Shown one piece after another: positions 12,640 to 22,799 of a stretch of 64,000 nt of DNA. A program made the translations under genes and the position numbers. This DNA comes from Buddleja alternifolia (Eukaryota > Streptophyta > Magnoliopsida > Lamiales > Scrophulariaceae). The stretch spans positions 5,258,708 to 5,322,707 of the forward strand of contig CM033391.1 of NCBI GenBank assembly GCA_019426215.1, read 5' to 3'. Each line of letters begins with the position of its first letter. The stretch's first letter is position 1. The notes beneath the pieces are model-generated. The model was not told the origin of the DNA, ran no database searches, and saw nothing but the letters and a program-made list of their open reading frames with translations.

Positions 12640-13225
12640 TGTTGTGTCCAGGTTCTTGATTTCATCAATTCAAAGTTTTAGTGTCTCACAAATATTATAT
12701 ATGTTGTGGTAATTTTGATATTATAGTATTTTTAATTTTATAAATTAAAGTATATTTCAAAATCAGGAAAAAAAAATACTTTGTTATTTAACCAAAGACC
12801 AGTTGGTCTAGCGGAATCCACCTCTCATTTTATGTGAGAGGTCCTGAATTCGAATCCAGACTACCACAAATTGTGGCTCCTCCCTTATGGAGCTAGATAG
12901 AGTCTTTATGGTTCAAGATTATGACTATCAACCCAGGTTTGTCGGGCTAGATATTTAGGGTACTTCTTTTTTAATTAAAAAAAAATGTGTTCTGATTGTT
13001 GTGTGCAACGGATCACCACATGATTGTCTAAAGGAGCAAAAGATAATTTTCGTGGTTTGGATACTCTAAACATTTTTGTGACTTTCTCATTTGTCAAATT
13101 TGATAAATAATCTTAAGAACGGGACATTTTCTTGTAAATCAATGCTTCATACTTGCTACAATCATTGTCATGAAGATGATGGTTCTATTGCATATAGCGC
13201 GACGATCTCAACTATTTTCCTAAAA
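12640..13225. repeat. NHL-CKS1 spacer, block copy 1
   Basis: Directly repeated, with interruptions, at about 18690-19245. Shared words include CAAAATCAG, TCTGATTGTTGTGT, CACATG(A/G)TTGTCTA and AACTATTTTCCTAA/AACTATTCTCCTAA. It links the intact NHL gene to the broken CKS1 copy. Its copy is interrupted by a SINE; the second copy is interrupted by two MITEs. Confidence 0.7.
12793..12985 (+). mobile_element. tRNA-derived SINE (family 1) with LINE-like tail
   Basis: The head (GACCAGTTGGTCTAGCGG) fits an A box and GAATTCGAATCC a B box. The body ends in GTTTGTCGGGCTAGA, then an A-rich tail. The paralogous spacer at about 18810-18845 lacks it, so insertion followed the block duplication. Its tail matches that of the LINE fragment 250 bases away at 13241-14093. 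Confidence 0.75.
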
Positions 13226-13240
13226 AATTAATTTTGGCTC

Positions 13241-14110
13241 TTTTTTTTTTTTCAATTGCAATGGAGGGGTACCCAAAAACTGTCATCTAGCCCGACATAC
13301 CCGAGCTAATAGTCACAAAACGAGGCCATGTAATGCCTTCTCTATCATTATCTAAGAGGTGATAGATTTGTGAGTGTGGTGCATCCGTGAGGTGCATGTG
13401 CGAATTAAGCCCCAACTTAGCTAAAGCGTCCGCTACTTGGTTTGCTTCTCGCCAAACCAGTTGAAATGAGACATCCCAGTCTCGATCTTGCACACAACGA
13501 ATGCGAGAGATCACATCAAAATGATGATGCTCCGTGGAGGCATCCACAATACTATTAAGTGCAGCTCGACAGTTTGATTCAACAATTAATTTCTTGATAC
13601 CTGCGGCCCACGCCATCTCCAGTCCCATGAGTATGGCACGCATCTCTGCCTCCTGCGACGAACATGGGTCAATGCGACCACTGAACCCCCTTAACCATGT
13701 TCCATGTTCGTTCCTAAAGGTACCTCCAACCCCCGTTTGGCCTCCCAATGCCACTGCAGCATTAACATTGAGTTTGGCGTATTCGGGAGGCGGTTTCGTC
13801 CAACCCGTGTGTATTTGAAGATGCATCACGTCCGGATCGAAGTTAAGGGCATTAATAGTACCATCAATTCGTTTATGTATCACATCTAGATCCCCCGTGG
13901 GGATCACATCTCGGTCACCATGAGTCACCTCATTCCGGACCTGCCAAAGGTAAGCAAGAGTTTCAGTAAATACAATATCCCATTTATCGCACCAATCATA
14001 CCTGTTTATCTTGTGGGATAGGTTCCAGTCAAGCCATTCCTGTGCTGTGCCTGAGAAAAAAATAGTTTCAAACAAAAATATCCGCAAAAACATACTAACA
14101 CTCTGCTTGG
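13241..14110 (-). mobile_element. 5'-truncated L1-type LINE, RNase H end
   Basis: On the minus strand an 800-base frame (13287-14093) encodes a C-terminal LINE region with an RNase H-like (RVT_3) domain. Visible motifs are WTKPPPEYAKLNVNAAV, SSQEAEMRAILMGLEMA, ESNC and WREANQVADALAKLGL, as in plant non-LTR elements. The first catalytic Asp of RNase H is replaced (LNVNAA where LN-D is usual). The 3' end carries ACTATTAGCTCGGGTATGTCGGGCTAGA and a poly-A of 12. Everything 5' of the RNase H region is missing, which is typical of incomplete reverse transcription. Confidence 0.8.
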
Positions 14111-14502
14111 TGCAAGAATTTTGGTGAAGAAAAGAAAAAAAAAAGGAACGGAAAAGGAAAAGGAAAAGTTTTTAGTTTTCTAACATTTTTCTCATCAAAT
14201 GGTGAGAAAATGAATGTCTCAAATTAGTATTAAATATCTTGTCCTCTTTTATTTTGCTTTTCATTTTTTCTAGTAACCAAACAAAGAAAAATAATTTTTC
14301 TTTAATTTCCCTAGAAATTTCTTTAAACAAAACAGAGAGTAAAGGGTCATCGTGGCTCAAGATCCGCTTGTTTCATCCAGGTTGAATTGTCGGAACTCGG
14401 CTCGACAACCCATGAACCAGGGCCATTTAATCTTTACACGTGTCATCATCCAAACGGTCCACATGTCTGAGCCAGATCCATGTACAAAGTCAACTACAAA
14501 TA

Positions 14503-14645
14503 GGAAAATTTTAGCTCACTCCCGGCTTGGCCACACCCAAATGTATTTCATAAAGAGAGTGTATTATACTTGTCATCTGATTGGTCAGTCATTTTGTAAA
14601 ATACACTAGGGTGTGGTCGAACCAGGAGCGGACTAGAATTTTTCC
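14503..14645. mobile_element. Small hAT-type MITE, copy 1 of 3
   Basis: 143 bases with long inverted ends (GGAAAATTTTAGCTCACTCC against GGAAAAATTCTAGTCCGCTCC) and inner words GGCCACACCCAAATGTATTT and its partner. The exact 8-base target duplication TACAAATA lies at 14495-14502 and 14646-14653. Relatives lie at about 18876-18999 and 19049-19195. Confidence 0.85.
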
Positions 14646-14653
14646 TACAAATA

Positions 14654-15660
14654 TTATTATTTATGACTAAATTAAGGTCACACAATCATTCTACAAAATT
14701 ACTGTAGCTAGGATTTATTAAGAGCATAACCACCCTGTACTTTTATCTAGACTCTGAGTAAGTTTCCGAAATAAAAATGAGGCTTATGTCCATTACGTCG
14801 TATACATTTGAATCATGTTAGACTTGGTCCTCAAGATAGGTAGGTAGATCTTGTCATGAGTGCAATCTATAATTCATTTATGTTTGGGTCATTACCTGAG
14901 CTTGACTAAATCACTTCGTTACCCTATCGAAAATTACCAAGATCACTTGGCGTCATTTGTGGGAATATTTACTTAGATTCGTTGTACAATCGAGAATATA
15001 GGTGTCGTCGTGATAAGAAAACGATGGTGGAAGAACAACCCCAGTCAACTCTAAATTTGAGGAACCATACACCGCCTGGTTTCGAGCCACGAACTGATGA
15101 ACGAATGGTGTTGATGACACATGAATAGTTCCAAAGGACGATCCAAGAAATGACTGAAAAGCTCGACGTGAACACTTGGCTAAAGCTCTGCCTACGCCAC
15201 AAATATAAATACATCCTAACCCAGTTACACCGTGAAGGCTATTCCACGAACCCAATCCTCAGAAGGAAATTGGGAAAAAAGCCAAGGTGACATGACACGA
15301 ATGACCCAAAGAGGAGGAAATGAGTTATAGCTAATCACCTCACATATGGACAAAAGGGAAAGGCATTGTAAACGAAGATCAGGTGCACAGTACACCCACA
15401 TAAAAAAAAGACATGTAGCCCTATTTCGGCCCCTACAAAAGAAGAACTCCCCATTCTCCCTATAAATGAGTTCTTATAAACCGAGAGTTCTAGCTGACAC
15501 TAGTTCGTCAGGCTTAGAACTTTGGAGTGATCCTAACTCTGAGATGTTAGTCGTTGTATTTTGGGACACTGACGCCATATCACGTTACCAACAAGAGCGG
15601 GGCATTATTGTATTAAAAAAATCGAGTTAACTCATGCCTCGGCTAACCAATTTCCGTAAC
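14654..15660. mobile_element. Gypsy-type LTR retrotransposon remnant
   Basis: GGCGTCATTTGTGGGAA at about 14950 resembles the primer-site region after the 5' LTR of plant Ty3-type elements. Then comes a gag-like reading frame broken by stops (words such as ERMVLMTHE and QRTIQEMTEKLD), about 15020-15290. The stretch 15420-15650 looks like the start of a 3' LTR (promoter and leader) and shares CGTTGTATTTTGGGACAC with the LTR-like sequence at 18.53 kb. No protease or polymerase remains. Borders are uncertain. Confidence 0.5.
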
Positions 15661-15689
15661 ATCATCTCTCATTTTTAACTACAAATTTC

Positions 15690-16125
15690 AAATCATATTT
15701 TCTAAATATTTTATTTATTCTCTTCATCTTATCATGGGAATTGATTATTGTATATTTCTGGGTTTATGTTAAGCTTTATTATAATTATTCTCGTAATTTA
15801 TGGTTATCGTGGTGTTTGTAGCATGCTATCGGGTGTATAAATCTTTTCTTTAAATATATAAGTGACTTGAATTTTGTACACTTGTCATGTATAGATGTGA
15901 ATGCGATAGGAGACGCAATGTCATTTGCAATAAAAGATCGAGTCCACTATGCTATTTGCCGGCCCGAGCCACACATTATGCTCTTTAGAGGCGCCATTTA
16001 ACTACCACCTGCAACAAGAAAATCATGCTCAGTAAAACTTTCTTGCCAAGTGTAAAGGTGTGAAACTCTGTTGTTAGGTTTACTCTCATTTCTTCTGGAG
16101 ATGTACCTACTATACACTATATTCT
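15690..16125 (+). pseudogene. CKS1 pseudogene fragment (intron 2 end, exon 3, 3' UTR)
   Basis: Matches 22420-22765 of the intact CKS1 gene. It includes the end of intron 2 (TTATGGTTATCGTGGTGTTTGTAG), most of exon 3 (PEPHIMLF still readable, 15941-16035) and the start of the 3' UTR. About 90 unrelated bases interrupt the start of exon 3, and small changes after MLFR shift the frame. The retained intron shows that it arose by DNA duplication, not retroposition. Exons 1 and 2 are absent. Confidence 0.85.
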
Positions 16126-16139
16126 TTTTAACAAAAAGT

Positions 16140-16331
16140 TTGTGTAGTATTGCAGCTCCAATCACCTACCACGGGCCAAAGGATAAGTTCGGGACCAAAG
16201 GTCATTTACAGAATTAATTACAAATTACTCATCAATACTGCCCTCACATCGATAGAGGGATTCGAACATGTATGCAACCTTCTCACAGAAAGTGGTATGT
16301 TCCTTACCAACTAAGTCAATGAGTGTTGCCT
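16140..16331 (-). mobile_element. tRNA-derived SINE (family 2)
   Basis: Minus strand: A box TTAGTTGGTAAGG, B box GTTCGAATCCC, then a body ending in a weak T-rich/A-rich stretch. The same family is at 61207-61430. It sits at the junction between the broken CKS1 copy and the broken NHL copy. Confidence 0.65.
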
Positions 16332-16527
16332 ACTATACTTTGTATATGTCAAGTGACAATGTGATGTCTACCTAGCTATCCCAATACCTTGTTAAACTTT
16401 CATAACAATATTTAAAGAAGTTTGAAAATTCTACATACATTCCATTTTAAAAGTGTAAAATCACAAATTCAAAACACAACATCAATGCTAATCATCATCC
16501 GAAATAAAATAAATAAACTCTAGAACT

Positions 16528-17161
16528 TTAATAATCAATATCTATGTCACATAAAACCCTCTTAAAACCCTTGGACGCAGACAAGGGCACCGTCAAAGTG
16601 CCACAACCAACCTTAAACTTCCGAAGCCTCAGCAAAAACCCAATCTCAAACCTAACTTTTGCCCTAATTTTCACATCCAAATCCACATCCCCCGATTTCT
16701 TGTCCATTCTCAAATCCCTCGCCACCACCCCATAAACCACAGCATTCTCCGACGCCAAATCCAACTCCAAATGTGTCACATTTTCCCTTGGCTGGTAAAA
16801 CGGATGGAAATTGCTCGCGGCGAGCTGTTGATCCTCGTACGACACCGTTACGTCGATCCTCGTACGACACCGTTACGTCGATCCTTTCGTAGTACAGTGA
16901 GATTCTTGTGTACCGATTGTTGGCTCGGAGCACGAAATTGAAGGTGGCGTTGAGATGGCCGTCGTTCGATAAGTTATATCCGCTGATTGATCCGTGTTCG
17001 ATGGAGTATTCGAGTTCTTTTGGATTAATGACTAGCCATGTCAAGAGGAGTAATAAGCCGGTGATGATAATTAGCGAGAGTAAATAAGTGGCTACGCATC
17101 TCACCTCCGCCGAGCGCAGTGGCAGCGCCGCCTGACCTTGCGGTGGTAGCGGTGGCGCCAT
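16528..17161 (-). pseudogene. NHL pseudogene (25-base duplication frameshift)
   Basis: Paralogue of the intact NHL gene at 6501-7103. It starts at the Met at 17161 with the same Pro-rich tail, membrane segment and NHL motif (ISLYYERIDV). A 25-base tandem duplication at 16830-16885 then shifts the frame right after VSYED. The rest of the domain (FHPFYQPREN to the C-terminal DIDIDY) continues in the next frame without stops. Apart from this one event the sequence is well kept, so the break is recent or could be an assembly error. Confidence 0.85.
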
Positions 17162-17456
17162 CGGACATCCACGTTGTTAGTTCAAACTCAAGAAATTTGT
17201 ATTAAGGAGAGTTATTACTTATTAGGGTTTCATGGAGACGTGAAAAAGAAAAAAGATATATAAATGTACGTGCATGGAAATTTTGGAATCTCATGCCTAA
17301 CAGTCAAAATATATATTCTAATTAAAACCGAACATTTAAATTACCTAACATTCGTATTACTGTAAAATTTGATATATAGGTGGGATGTCTTACCTAACAG
17401 ATTCGATAATTGTTTTAATTTTGTATTATTCCCAGGGTTGTTGATATCAGCAAGTT

Positions 17457-18685
17457 GTTAGGAATGATGCTATTTAATAGAGATATATGTATTTAGGGAT
17501 ATAGAAGGGGATGGGAAATGAGAAATTACTTTTTCATTGCTTAATTCAAAACTGGAAAATTACATGATTTTATAGCTAAAATTCAAACGTTAGTATTGAG
17601 AATAAAACGGTACTAAAAACGGATAAGAAATCAGCTGAAATATCTTTGGCCACGTGTCAGTGCGTAATTGGTCCCTCAGAATGTTACCTAAATTCCATGA
17701 ATGTGTCTTCAGAATCTGTTGGCTAACGGCCTCATCTAGATCGTCCATGCAGCTTTAAATCCTCGCCGTTGGATGATTTTAAGTTGATTGCTAAAACGGC
17801 GTCGTCCTCCGCTACTAGTGTCTGCTTCTTGTCAATCCCTTCTTTAAGTAGAACGTCGTCGGCATCAGTTTCCCCCAATTTATCTGCGTAACCCTTGATA
17901 TGACGGTTCCCTTTTATCCGAATTGGATGGTCCAGATCGAGTTTCTGTTGGAAATCGGATGTAAATAAAGTACGTGTGACGTACTTACGGTAACAAATTC
18001 GAATAACACGTGTGCATTTCGAATTTCTCTAATCCGAGTTCGGACGAATGAGAAATTAAATGCTGAAGTTGTGGTTTGAAATCTGTGGGTTTACCGTGAA
18101 TTTCTTCTGATCCAACCGTGTAAAACAAGGAGGAATTAAAGATACTACCCATTACGATCGATGGCCACGATCGTACGAGCTGTATTTTAACACACATGTG
18201 ATTGGTCGTTTTTATGACAGTCAAAATCTGTTTGGTCATTACATGTGAGTCATTAATGATTTTATATGAGTCATTGATCACATCACATGTGAGTCATTAA
18301 AGTGAGTTTAATGACTCTTATGCCCCTCTTTATCCCTATATAAACCCCCCTTGGGTATTCATTTTCTTAAGAGCGAATAACAATTCCTCTTCATTCATAT
18401 TCATTCTTTGAGTTTTGTTATTCCGGGAATAATGAAATCAAGAGTTGAATTATGTTATTATTGAGAGTTCGAAACAGGGTTTCGTTCGTGGATCTCGATT
18501 TTGAAGTGGTTCAATTCCGAGAATAATCGTTGTATTTTGGGACACAAATTGCACGAACCCGTACCACCAATAGCAAGGCTATAGCGGGGCAATATTGTGT
18601 TAAGGATAGAGAGTTCAACTCTCGCCTCGATTCAGATTTTGCATATCCATTTTATCACAATCAAATTATTCATTTTACCCAACAG
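17457..18685 (+). mobile_element. Probable solo LTR
   Basis: About 1.2 kb between TGTTAGG and CCCAACA, the usual ends of many plant LTRs. It interrupts the duplicated NHL-spacer block. It contains a promoter-like CTATATAAACCCCC at about 18338 followed by a leader-like stretch sharing CGTTGTATTTTGGGACAC and GCGGGGCA with 15.5 kb. No internal coding region is present and no clean 5-base target duplication was found, so the exact ends are uncertain. Confidence 0.45.
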
Positions 18686-18875
18686 TTTCTACTTTTCTTT
18701 TATAATCATCATAACACAAGTCAAGATTTAGTGACTCACAATTATCATATATTACAGTGTTTTCAATGTTCTATATTGAAGTATGTTCCAAAATCAGATA
18801 GAAGAACTTTATTATTTCTAATGTTTGCATGCAGGCATGATCAAAATGTGGTCTGATTGTTGTGTACAAAGGACC

Positions 18876-18999
18876 AGCGCGAAAAAGACCAGCTCATAAA
18901 AGATTCGGCCGTACCCAAATGTGTTTCATAAAGTCTTGTCCCACATTCTGTGAAATACATTTGAATTCGGTGTAGCTTGGGAACAGGCTAAATTTTTCG
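18876..18999. mobile_element. Small hAT-type MITE, copy 2 of 3
   Basis: Related to 14503-14645: inner words TACCCAAATGTGTTTCATAAAG and TGTGAAATACATTTG, ends with ACCAGCTCAT and CTAAATTTTTC. More diverged and slightly shorter. It is absent from block copy 1. Confidence 0.6.
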
Positions 19000-19048
19000 A
19001 CCAGCACATGGTTGTCTAGATTGAAATTGTACGCGCGTTGGTTTGGAT

Positions 19049-19195
19049 AAACTTCTCATTTTTAAAATTTGGTTCGGCCACCCTCATATGCATTTTACAA
19101 AGTGTGTGAGTTACACTTTTTATATGATTGGTCACTATTTTGTGAAATATATTTAGATGTGACCGAACCGAAGGCGAACCAGCTAAAATTCCTCA
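19049..19195. mobile_element. Small hAT-type MITE, copy 3 of 3
   Basis: Inverted ends around GGTTCGGCCACCCTCATATG and its partner GTGACCGAACCGAAGGCGAA. Same family as 14503-14645. It is absent from the matching place in block copy 1. Confidence 0.65.
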
Positions 19196-19505
19196 CAAAA
19201 TGATGCTTCTGTTGCAAATAGTGCGACAATTTCAACTATTCTCCTAAGATAGGTCTTCTCAAAAATAAATTCAAACAAAATATAACATATTTTTTCATAA
19301 TTAAACATTTTGGTTTAAGAGGGAAAAGCTTTTAAATAGCTGATGTACACACCGGACAAAGACTAAACTTATTTTAACAATTACCTTATATGAATAGAGT
19401 AAAGATTCAATGTATCTCTTGTTTTCAAACATTTCACACTATCTCTAATATTTTTTTTTTCTTTATAATTACAAACTACTATTTGTTATTATTAATTATT
19501 TTACA

Positions 19506-20033
19506 AGGTAAAATACAATTTAAACTCCTGAACTATAGCAAGTGTCGCAAATGAGTCCCTCAACTTTAAAAGCTACCAAAATAGTCTCTTATACAAATTT
19601 ATGAGTATGCTAGGTGCTCTCATCCAAACACAAACTTAAATATATATAAATAGTTGATAAATTATTTTAATAAGTCAAAGTTTAAAATTAATGTGACAGA
19701 TGGTGCACAAATAAAAAAAATGATATAAATATGAATAAATTAATAAGTTAACTTACTTTATGAATTCAAATAAAAAGATTAGTTATAACTTTATATTGAA
19801 TTTTTATTAATGTATATAAATTAGTCACTCTTAACTATTTCTTAGTCATATTAATGAAATAAAACTATTAAGTATCGTAGGTGACAAAATATAGTGAAAA
19901 AAAGTTATCCGAATATGGGATCTACAATTTACAATAACTCATAAATTTTCTTGAGGGACCATTTGGGTTCATTTCAAAGTTTAGGGATATGTGACACTTG
20001 CTATAGTTCAGGGGTGTAAATTGTATTTTACCC
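19506..20033. mobile_element. Mutator-type MITE (foldback)
   Basis: 528 bases with long inverted ends starting AGGTAAAATACAATTTAAAC and containing CCTGAACTATAGCAAGTGTC on both arms. The 9-base flanks TATTTTACA (19497-19505) and TATTTTATA (20034-20042) differ at one base, as expected for a Mutator-superfamily target duplication. Confidence 0.8.
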
Positions 20034-20257
20034 TATTTTATATCACTTTCAAATTTATTCTCTTTCACCTTATAACTAACTCAATAATTTTCTACACCAA
20101 ATCACAATAAAGTATCATGTTTATATCACATTAACACCACCTCAAATCATTTTGAAAAAATGCAACTAAACATTCTATACAAAATCTCACGTTTGCAAAC
20201 TAATACCGATAATTCACACTCTCAATACCTAACAACATACAACTAAACATAACCATA

Positions 20258-20452
20258 ATATTCTCAATCTCTATAACAATCATGGTCGTTTATATTTTAC
20301 ATGTATTGTTTGAAGGTAATGTCGCATATTATTTAGAAATTTTTATGTAGAACTTATTCTCAGTCTCTATAACAATCATGGTCGTTTATATTTTACATGT
20401 ATTGTTTGAAGGTAATTCGCATATTATTTTAAAAAAAAATTATGTAGAACTT
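20258..20452. repeat. Tandem duplication, unit about 97 bases
   Basis: Two head-to-tail copies (about 20258-20353 and 20354-20452) sharing ACAATCATGGTCGTTTATAT and TTTGAAGGTAAT. Non-coding, about 0.85 kb upstream of CKS1. Confidence 0.85.
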
Positions 20453-21130
20453 ATTCTTTTGATTGAAAGAAGGTTTTTGTCATCTTTTTCACGAGCAAGA
20501 TTTTATCTATTCGTAAAAGTAAACCCAAAAACTCACCACCTACCTGATGTCTACGGTGAGACGATATATAAATAACATGGTAACGACACTAATCTATATA
20601 TATGTGTACAGTGTAGTGTGCTACCATTATGTTTTATCTAAAGAAGAATTTATGCGTGTAGAACTAATGTTCCCGACTGCTAGTTTAATAAATAAATTAA
20701 ATCATTCTGAAAAACAAATTTGATAGAGCAAACATGTAACAAATGTATAAAAGATTAAATGACACAACAATTTATATGCTTCGACAATTGCCTAGATCAA
20801 CAGAAGAGCATGAGGGAATTTTCCTATTAACTAAAGAGTTACAGAGTACAAAGAATGTCAAAAGTATTAACTTAAACTTATCTCCGATTTTGTCCTTTGA
20901 AGAACAAATCTTTTAGTCATGGGCATTATGCTTAATTTGAATCTAGAACTTAGAGAAATATCGCAAGAAAATTAAATAATTAAATTATCATGCTATTTAA
21001 TTATAAAGCGGGAGATTTTCAAAAAAGTTTAAATTCACAAGGGAGTTACCTTATGCCTCAATAAAGTAAATTCCTAAAATAGCCTTCTTAAGAACAAAAT
21101 CAATTCCCCTAACCTAAATCACATTTCCAT
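20453..21130. other. CKS1 upstream region
   Basis: No gene seen. AT-rich sequence ahead of the CKS1 leader. Confidence 0.5.
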
Positions 21131-21303
21131 ACTTCATTTTCCCCAACATCCATTCATTTTTTGCCTGTCTCCAATCTTTGATTCTCTCTGTAAGATATAT
21201 ATATATATATATATAATACACACACGCACACTCAGCTTGGATATTTTTTGGCTAATTTTTGAAACGATTGTTGGTTTACTTTTGCAGATTACTGAAGTGA
21301 AAA

Positions 21304-22676
21304 ATGGGTCAGATCCAGTACTCAGACAAGTACTTTGATGATATCTACGAGTACAGGTGCTTTTGATTTACTCCGATTTTTGTGTATCTACTTTCAATTT
21401 TGAAGAATTTTTTTTTTCTTTTAATTGAGGAATTTTGGGGATTTTCAGACATGTAGTTCTTCCACCGGATGTGGCTAAGTTGCTTCCGAAGAATCGCCTT
21501 CTCTCTGAAGTAAGCTGTGTATATGTGTATGTCTGTGTGTGTGTATATATATATGTATAGATGTATGTATGTATATTTTGTTTCAAAATTGAAAGTTATT
21601 CAGATATACTTGTTTTGTTAATGTGTTTAGAGTAGAAGTTAAATGAATTGCAGTTTGTTTGGTGAATTGGTACGGATTAGGTTTTCTACTGTTTTCATTA
21701 ACGTTGTGTGTTTGAGCTGAATGAATTTTTATTTTGCGGCTGAGAATTTATGATCGGTAGGTTTATCTGTGCAGCAAGGCTTTATCATAAATGGATTTTG
21801 TTTTATAAATATGAACGCTGGCGATTATTTGTGGCGTTTCTGAAGAACCGGTTCAGTTAAGATTAAGTTAGTTTGTGTTTGGAATGAAGAATTTGAAAGC
21901 TATAGACTTCAAATTCATGAAAAAATACGTTGAGTTTGTTTAGGTGACTTGAAGTTACAGTTGGATGCAGAGATCACGTTATACTTATTTTGAACTATTC
22001 TTTCAATCACAATGATAGACTTCAAAGCAACCTAATGTAGAATCATTTTAAATAATCCATTCCTCAAATGCAAATCATTCAATCCAAACACAGCCTTAGG
22101 TTATTTTGAGAGCCTTCACTATTTGCTTGGGAAACAACAAAAGCCTTGCAGCCGATCATTTTTTATCATGTTTTAATAATGTTCACTCTTCCTGTCAATC
22201 AGTGCTACTGACATTGAACTATTGTGCCATTTTATTGGAAATCGTTCAATCAAAACACAGTCCTAGGTTATTTTGAGAGTCTTCTCTATTTGATAGGAAA
22301 ACAACAAAGGCCTTGTAGCAAATCATTTTTTTATCATGTTTTAATAATGTTCACTCTTCCTGTCGATCAGTGCTACTCACATCAAACTATTGTGCCATTT
22401 TATTGGAAATTCTTAAATCATTTATTCTTAATATTTTAATTATTCTCTTCATCTGATCATGGCATTTGGTTGTTGTATTTCTGATATTATGTTAATTTTT
22501 GTAATTGTCATCTTAATTTATGGTTATCGTGGTGTTTGTAGAATGAATGGCGCGCTATTGGGGTCCAACAGAGCCGTGGGTGGGTCCACTATGCTATCCA
22601 CCGTCCCGAGCCACACATCATGCTCTTTAGGAGGCCACTGAACTACCAGCAGCAGCAGGAAAATCATGCTCAGTAA
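21304..22676 (+). CDS. CKS1: Cyclin-dependent kinase regulatory subunit CKS1
   Basis: Three coding exons, 21304-21356, 21449-21509 and 22542-22676, give an 82-residue protein starting [16 protein letters not shown] proteins bind cyclin-dependent kinases and dock phosphorylated substrates, promoting multi-site phosphorylation in the cell cycle. Visible family features are YEYRHVVLPP, the conserved [20 protein letters not shown] core that forms the phosphate-binding surface and the kinase interface, and a Gln-rich tail. Length matches plant CKS1 (about 80-90). All introns are GT/AG. A leader intron is likely (21190-21297, acceptor TTTTGCAG seven bases before the start codon). Intron 2 (1.03 kb) contains a 170-base tandem duplication. 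A broken partial copy is at 15.7-16.1 kb. Confidence 0.96.
22076..22419. repeat. Tandem duplication inside CKS1 intron 2
   Basis: Two copies of about 170 bases (22076-22246 and 22247-22419) sharing TAGGTTATTTTGAGAG, ATGTTTTAATAATGTTCACT and CTATTGTGCCATTTTATTGG. Intronic, with no effect on the coding frame. Confidence 0.85.
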
Positions 22677-22799
22677 AACATTCATGCCAAGTGAAACTCT
22701 GTTGTCTCCGGTCTTGTTTGCTGTAGCTGGAAAAGCTTTACTCTCATTTCCTCTGGAAATGTACCTACTATATAATATACCATATGCTATTACGAAATT

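Larger units (their letters stand above)
18690..19245. repeat. NHL-CKS1 spacer, block copy 2
   Basis: Counterpart of 12640-13225, interrupted by two small MITEs. It lies between the broken NHL copy and the intact CKS1 gene. Confidence 0.65.

Noticed and set aside
12797..12868. Possible tRNA gene
   Set aside because: A and B boxes are present, but there is no proper acceptor stem and a SINE body with an A-rich tail follows.
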